Shown piece after piece: positions 6,419 to 10,040 of a DNA stretch of 10,040 bases. The stretch lies in assembly GCA_046757565.1 (NCBI GenBank), contig JBHHYN010000110.1, forward strand, positions 1 through 10,040. The letters are read 5' to 3'. The position numbers were made by a program, and so were the translations under genes. The first letter of the stretch is position 1; every line of letters begins with the position of its first letter. The notes beneath the pieces are model-generated. The model was not told where the DNA came from and searched no databases. It saw only the letters and a program-made list of their open reading frames with translations. The DNA is from JBHHYN01 sp046757565 (lineage in GTDB: Bacteria; Pseudomonadota; Gammaproteobacteria; Eutrophobiales; Eutrophobiaceae).

Positions 6419-7480
6419 TCAGATCGCGACTTCGATCGCCTTGCCAATCTCAGTGGTGTCCGCCTTTCCGCCCATGTCCCGGGTCAAATTCGCACTTTCC
6501 TGTAATACATTTTCAATGGCACTGATAATACCAACTCCTGCATCCGGGTAACCGAGGTGTTCCAGCATCATGGCGCCTGCCCAAATAGTACCAACAGGGT
6601 TGGCAATGCCCTGACCGGCAATGTCCGGCGCGGATCCGTGTACCGGCTCAAACATCGATGGCGCGGTCCGTGCAGGATTGATGTTTGCCGACGGGGCAAT
6701 GGCGATGGTGCCGGTGCAAGCCGGGCCCAGATCGGAGAGGATATCGCCAAACAGGTTGCTGCCCACTACAACGTCAAAATGTTCCGGCATCCGCACGAAA
6801 TTGGCGGCAAGGATATCGATGTGATACTGATCTGCTGTTACATCCGGGTAGTGTCTGCTCATGGCCTCCACCCGGCTGTCCCAGTAGGGCATGGTGTGAA
6901 TGATGCCATTGGATTTTGTCGCGGAGGTAAGATGCTTTTCGGCACGCGATTGCGCCAGATCGAAGGCATATTTTAATACGCGGTCCACCCCGTAGCGGGT
7001 GAAGACACTCTGTTGCAGCACCGTCTCCTGTTCGGTCCCTTCATATTGAATTCCGCCGATACTGGAATATTCGCCTTCGACATTCTCTCGTACCACATAA
7101 AAATCTATATCACCGGGTTGTTTACCGGCCAGCGGACAGGATACGCCTGCAAACAGACGCACCGGGCGCAAATTAATGTACTGATCGAATTCGCGCCGTA
7201 TCGGGATCAATAAACCCCAGAGTGAGACATGATCGGGAACACCGGGAAACCCCACGGCGCCCAGGTAAATAGAGTCGAACCCACGTAACTGCTCAATGCC
7301 GTCCTCCGGCATCATGCGTCCGCTCTTGAGGTAGGTCTCGCACGACCAGGCGAACTCTGTCCACAGGAATTCAATATCGTGTTTGTGTCCTGCCGCCTCC
7401 AGCACCCGCATACCTTCGGGTATGACTTCCTGGCCAATCCCGTCACCCGGTATGACTGCAATCTTCAATTCCGATGCCAC
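6419..7480 (-). CDS. D-malate/tartrate dehydrogenase (decarboxylating), DmlA/TtuC family
   Basis: The start is a GTG at 7480 with GAGGA about 4 bases upstream; the product has 353 residues. It is a beta-decarboxylating dehydrogenase of the isopropylmalate/isocitrate dehydrogenase fold. Visible landmarks are GDGIGQEV (12-19), the arginines of RREFDQYINLRPVR (95-108) and R131, the ENVEGEYSS block with Tyr138 (132-140), SATKSNG with Lys189, metal-ligand aspartates D222, D246 and D250, and the NAD-binding FEPVHGSAPDIAG loop (277-289). ENxEGEYSS and the wide match to E. coli DmlA as I remember it place it with D-malate/tartrate dehydrogenases rather than LeuB or Icd. It would oxidise D-malate to pyruvate and CO2, or tartrate to oxaloglycolate, with NAD. 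In this operon it suggests that degradation passes through a C4 2-hydroxy or 2,3-dihydroxy dicarboxylate, or a related acid. The M24 gene ends 13 bp upstream. Confidence 0.92.
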   Translation of the reverse strand: MASELKIAVIPGDGIGQEVIPEGMRVLEAAGHKHDIEFLWTEFAWSCETYLKSGRMMPEDGIEQLRGFDSIYLGAVGFPGVPDHVSLWGLLIPIRREFDQYINLRPVRLFAGVSCPLAGKQPGDIDFYVVRENVEGEYSSIGGIQYEGTEQETVLQQSVFTRYGVDRVLKYAFDLAQSRAEKHLTSATKSNGIIHTMPYWDSRVEAMSRHYPDVTADQYHIDILAANFVRMPEHFDVVVGSNLFGDILSDLGPACTGTIAIAPSANINPARTAPSMFEPVHGSAPDIAGQGIANPVGTIWAGAMMLEHLGYPDAGVGIISAIENVLQESANLTRDMGGKADTTEIGKAIEVAI

Positions 7481-7493
7481 AACGTCCTCGCTA

Positions 7494-8726
7494 TCAGTAG
7501 TTCATCCCGCAGCCGATCAGTTCATCGGTGGGGAACCTGGTGATGACCTCAATGCCGGTTTCCGCGACCACGACCTCGTCTTCCAGGCGCACGCCGTCAT
7601 AGCCCGTGCCTGCATAGGTCTCCAGGGCAAAGACCATCCCCGGTTCAATCTCCACCGGATGATCCAGACTGTAGGCCCGGGAGATAATCGGAAACTCCCA
7701 CAGCCCGACGCCGATCCCATGACCATACTGCAGGCCGAATACCTCATGCTCCGACTTGGCCCCCATCTGCTTCGCGGTCGGCCAGGTAGAACAGACATCT
7801 GCACTGGTGACGCCGGGTTTCACCGCCTCGATACCGGCAAGTTGATACTCCAGGCATTGCTGGTGTATCTCTTTCTGTCTCTGGTTCGGTTTACCGCAGC
7901 AAAAACAGCGGTAGACACAGGTGTGATAGCCATTCAGCATGCAAACGATATCCATGAAGATCATGTCCCCCGGTTGCAGCAACCGGTCCGAACTCAGGTG
8001 CGGGTGCGGGTGGGTGCGATTACCCGACGTGACCTGGATGTTGTGCACCCACTGGGCGCCGAGGCGGTGCATCTCATGGGCGGCGACTGCCTGCAGATCG
8101 TTCTCTTTCATCCCAGGCTGGATGGTTTGGGCAATCTTGTGAAAGGCCGCGTCGACAATGGCGGCGCCGTGCTTCAGGCACATGATCTCATCTTCGTTCT
8201 TGATGGCGCGGGCATACTGCATCACCTTCTGACCGTCACCGATGTTATAACCCTTGTCCAGCAACGCCAGGATGATTTGCGACTCGACAATATCGACGCC
8301 GATCCGGCAACTCTTTTTATCGAGATCATGATTGGCGAGCACCCGATCCAGATCGGCAAGGAAGCCTTCATAACATTTCCAGTCCATGGGCAGGGCGCCG
8401 TACATAGTGCCGTGGGCCGGGAAGGTGTAGTCGGCGATCCAGGGGCAGTACAACTTTTCCGCCGCGACCTCGGAACCGAAGCCGAAGATATGTGGATAAC
8501 CGTTGCGTGGAACGATGGCATAACGGCCCATATTGTCCACTTCCGGCGAGGCAACCGCCGTTGATGTAGCGTAGCGTTTATTACCGGTATCGAACAACAA
8601 CAGGCATTCGATATCGAACTCGTCCATATACTTTTTAATGCGGGAGACCCTGTAATCCCGCATGCGGTCAAAATCGATGCGTTGCTCATAATCCACCTGC
8701 ATCATGCCATGCGTACCGACTCTCAT
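7494..8726 (-). CDS. M24-family hydrolase-like protein (aminopeptidase P/creatinase fold) with altered metal site
   Basis: The ATG at 8726 has AAGGGAG upstream (6 bases from GGAG), so the 410-residue form is preferred over Met8 or Met9. The N-terminal creatinase-like domain covers about residues 20-165 and the pita-bread catalytic domain about 175-400. Four of the five usual M24 metal ligands are recognisable: Asp259 (FMDIV), His336 (GHGIG), Glu369 (ALETY) and Glu382 (RLEDE). The second Asp, normally in G-Y-x-S/T-D, is replaced by Cys270 in GYHTCVYRCF. Cysteines are unusually dense there: C262, C270, C274, C276 and C277. Non-peptidase members include creatinase, ectoine hydrolase and the DMSP lyase DddP, so a small-molecule substrate is likely in this operon. 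It could hydrolyse a C-N bond of a methylated compound or of its product, but that is inference. A canonical Xaa-Pro dipeptidase is less likely. Confidence 0.85.
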   Translation of the reverse strand: MRVGTHGMMQVDYEQRIDFDRMRDYRVSRIKKYMDEFDIECLLLFDTGNKRYATSTAVASPEVDNMGRYAIVPRNGYPHIFGFGSEVAAEKLYCPWIADYTFPAHGTMYGALPMDWKCYEGFLADLDRVLANHDLDKKSCRIGVDIVESQIILALLDKGYNIGDGQKVMQYARAIKNEDEIMCLKHGAAIVDAAFHKIAQTIQPGMKENDLQAVAAHEMHRLGAQWVHNIQVTSGNRTHPHPHLSSDRLLQPGDMIFMDIVCMLNGYHTCVYRCFCCGKPNQRQKEIHQQCLEYQLAGIEAVKPGVTSADVCSTWPTAKQMGAKSEHEVFGLQYGHGIGVGLWEFPIISRAYSLDHPVEIEPGMVFALETYAGTGYDGVRLEDEVVVAETGIEVITRFPTDELIGCGMNY

Positions 8727-8757
8727 GTGTGTCTCCCTTAATCTGTTTGTTGATGCG

Positions 8758-9783
8758 CTAGCTGACTTTTTGCGGCAGGTGCGAGGCCGCCGATTTAACG
8801 ATGCTCTCGGTGACGGCTACACCGTGGATCATGTCGTGGACTGTAATGGGAAAGTCCGGGCCGCCATCGGCCGCCATGGCGAAGGCCTCCAGCACGGTGC
8901 GGCTGACGTCACAGGGTTCGGCCTGCCAGGTCTCGGCCGGGCCTTTTACCGGCTTGAATATGCAATGACCAAACAGGCGGGTGCGGCGCTCTTCCGAGGG
9001 GGCGCCGGCGACATGGGTCATGCCTTCCAACCTTACATAACCTTTGGAACCGAATACTTGAAAACTGAAGCCGCCTCCGGTCGCCGTCATGGTGCCCAGA
9101 TAACCGGACATGCCCGCCTTCATACGAAACAGGATAGAGGTGGTGTCATCGGCATCGATCTCGACCACACGGCGGAAACTCTGGCAGTAGACCTCGTCGA
9201 TGTCACCACATAGATCGATCATACCATCAACGGCATGCACACCCATGGGGGTCAACCCACCGCAAGGGGTCTCGGTCTTATTGGCGCGCCACACCTCGGG
9301 TTTAAGAAACAAGGCGTTGGGGAAGGTCATTGTTGCTTCTACATGTAAAATCTGACCAAGCCCGCCGGACTCTATGCGCTCCCGCAGTTTAATCATCTCC
9401 GGGTGCAGGCGGCGGTTGTACCCGAGACCAAGCACGACCCCCGCCTTTTGGCTGGCCTCGACCGCCTGCTCGGCATCGGCCCGGGTCAGGGCAAAAGGCT
9501 TCTCGCAGAACACATGCTTACCCGCTGCGGCCGCCGCGATAACTTGCTCTGCATGCATCGAGTGCGGGGTAGCGAGGACTACGGCGTCGATAGCCTTATC
9601 CAATAATAGATCGTCATAGGCCGGCAGTAATTTGAAGTTGTGTACACCGGCGAAGGTCTTGATCGCATCGGAAGACGTGCGCGTTGACCCGGCAACAAAG
9701 CGGATGACATCGCTCGCGCCGGATACGGCCTCTACCAGGGTCTTGCCCCACCAGCCCAGACCGACGATTGCTGCGTTAATCAT
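8758..9783 (-). CDS. Gfo/Idh/MocA-family NAD(P)-dependent oxidoreductase
   Basis: This 341-residue protein has an N-terminal Rossmann domain with GLGWWG (8-13) and the conserved VFCEKPFA (91-98) containing Glu94-Lys95-Pro96, whose lysine is the family's catalytic residue. The C-terminal alpha/beta domain follows, with GGLTPMGVHAVD (175-186), where His183 is the usual catalytic histidine and Asp186 follows. Length is typical. Members oxidise or reduce hydroxyl groups of sugars, cyclitols and related compounds. It is the first gene of the operon, 31 bp before the M24 gene and directly downstream of the divergent promoter region. Gfo/Idh enzymes often act on polyols or sugar acids, which would fit a hydroxylated, possibly O- or N-methylated substrate. 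The exact substrate cannot be told. The ribosome binding site is weak (GCGGAA about 10 bases upstream). The N-terminal MINAAIVGLG places the start directly at the first beta strand, which supports it. Confidence 0.9.
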   Translation of the reverse strand: MINAAIVGLGWWGKTLVEAVSGASDVIRFVAGSTRTSSDAIKTFAGVHNFKLLPAYDDLLLDKAIDAVVLATPHSMHAEQVIAAAAAGKHVFCEKPFALTRADAEQAVEASQKAGVVLGLGYNRRLHPEMIKLRERIESGGLGQILHVEATMTFPNALFLKPEVWRANKTETPCGGLTPMGVHAVDGMIDLCGDIDEVYCQSFRRVVEIDADDTTSILFRMKAGMSGYLGTMTATGGGFSFQVFGSKGYVRLEGMTHVAGAPSEERRTRLFGHCIFKPVKGPAETWQAEPCDVSRTVLEAFAMAADGGPDFPITVHDMIHGVAVTESIVKSAASHLPQKVS

Positions 9784-9830
9784 TTAGATAAATTCCGCTA
9801 TGGTTTCCCGTTTATTTTCGCTATAATCTA

Positions 9831-9859
9831 ATTATTGAATATTTTATCGATATAATCAA
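9831..9859 (-). promoter_or_regulatory. Candidate promoter of the eight-gene operon
   Basis: On the minus strand, TTGATT (9859-9854) and AATAAT (9836-9831) are separated by 17 bases. They match the sigma-70 -35 and -10 hexamers at 4 and 5 of 6 positions. A plus-strand pair with the same 17-base spacing (TTGAAT at 9835-9840, AATAAA at 9858-9863) overlaps it because the region is nearly symmetric, so two divergent promoters may share this DNA. The high AT content makes chance matches easy. Confidence 0.4.
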
Positions 9860-9874
9860 TAAAATATTAATAAT
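9831..9874. repeat. Long near-perfect inverted repeat in the divergent promoter
   Basis: The left arm ATTATTGAATATTTTAT (9831-9847) and the right arm ATAAAATATTAATAAT (9859-9874) are complementary apart from one unpaired G. The spacer is 11 bases. Nested inside is the imperfect palindrome TTATCGAT-ATA-ATCAATAA (9844-9862), which resembles the site before the regulator gene. The octamer TATCGATA occurs twice (9845-9852 and 9874-9881), the second copy inside a perfect ATATCGATAT. This is a likely operator region controlling both directions. Confidence 0.55.
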
Positions 9875-9898
9875 ATCGATATATATATAGCAGAGCCG

Positions 9899-10040
9899 AT
9901 GACTGCAAATGGCGATGCTGATGCATGGCAAGGGTTATCCGTTATGACAGGTACAGAAATTATTTTAAAAGAACCGTGGCTGTCTCAGACGTTGCTGGCC
10001 GCCCGCATCGACCGCATCGACGAGCGCGAGAAGCGCGTGC
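9899..10040 (+). CDS. Start of an unidentified gene, cut by the window edge
   Basis: A plus-strand frame is open from the ATG at 9899 to the end of the window (47 codons seen). An internal ATG at 9944 has AAGGG about 9 bases upstream and is the better start by ribosome binding site; it would begin MTGTEIILKEPWLSQ. The later part is rich in alternating Arg, Asp and Glu, consistent with an amphipathic helix. I do not recognise the family. It is transcribed away from the catabolic operon through the shared promoter region, a position often held by a transporter, regulator or accessory enzyme of the same pathway. Too little is visible to choose. Confidence 0.45.
   Translation, partial: MTANGDADAWQGLSVMTGTEIILKEPWLSQTLLAARIDRIDEREKRV

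Noticed and set aside
7383..8564. A 393-codon plus-strand open frame opposite the M24 and D-malate/tartrate dehydrogenase genes
   Set aside because: It lies antisense to two clearly recognisable proteins with intact motifs, has no recognisable domain, and spans both genes and their junction. Long antisense frames are common opposite GC-rich genes.
7494..8726. DMSP lyase DddP
   Set aside because: Same M24 fold, but by memory the DddP metal-site aspartates (DxD and the later Asp) are not matched: only the first Asp is present and the others are Val and Cys. A DMSP role is not excluded but not supported.

Overview
The window looks like the chromosome of a proteobacterium, probably a gammaproteobacterium. 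The support is moderate GC, two periplasmic c-type cytochrome genes (a class II cytochrome c' type and a diheme type), a GntR/FCD regulator, and a D-malate/tartrate dehydrogenase close to the E. coli DmlA sequence as I remember it. The genus cannot be fixed from the sequence.

Layout. Positions 1-321 hold no gene I can support. Positions 322-1737 carry two plus-strand cytochrome genes with signal peptides. A short convergent gap follows (1738-1791). From 9783 down to 1792, eight minus-strand genes are packed head to tail like one long operon. In transcription order they are: Gfo/Idh/MocA oxidoreductase, M24 (creatinase/aminopeptidase P fold) protein, D-malate/tartrate dehydrogenase, GntR/FCD regulator, 3-hydroxyisobutyrate-dehydrogenase-family enzyme, corrinoid protein, UroD-family methyltransferase, and methyltetrahydrofolate-type methyltransferase. 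Gaps are 13-48 bp except for 139 bp before the corrinoid gene. The corrinoid and UroD-family genes overlap by an ATGA. An AT-rich divergent promoter region (9784-9898) separates this operon from a plus-strand reading frame that runs off the right edge.

Inferred joint function. The last three genes form a complete corrinoid methyl-transfer module. The UroD-family protein would move a methyl group from a substrate to the corrinoid protein, and the pterin-binding protein would pass it to tetrahydrofolate. No MttB-, MtaB- or MtvB-type substrate methyltransferase and no reductive activator is present in the window. The upstream genes encode an M24 hydrolase-like protein and three NAD(P)-dependent dehydrogenases that could process the demethylated skeleton, with a 2-hydroxy- or 2,3-dihydroxy-acid step suggested by the DmlA/TtuC homologue. 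I read the block as a catabolic operon for a methylated small molecule under GntR control. The substrate is unknown.

Points of most interest are the missing His-x-Cys zinc motif in the UroD-family protein, an Asp-to-Cys change at a metal-ligand position with a cysteine cluster in the M24 protein, related palindromes before the regulator gene and in the divergent promoter, and a dense set of repeats in the 139-bp gap before the corrinoid gene.
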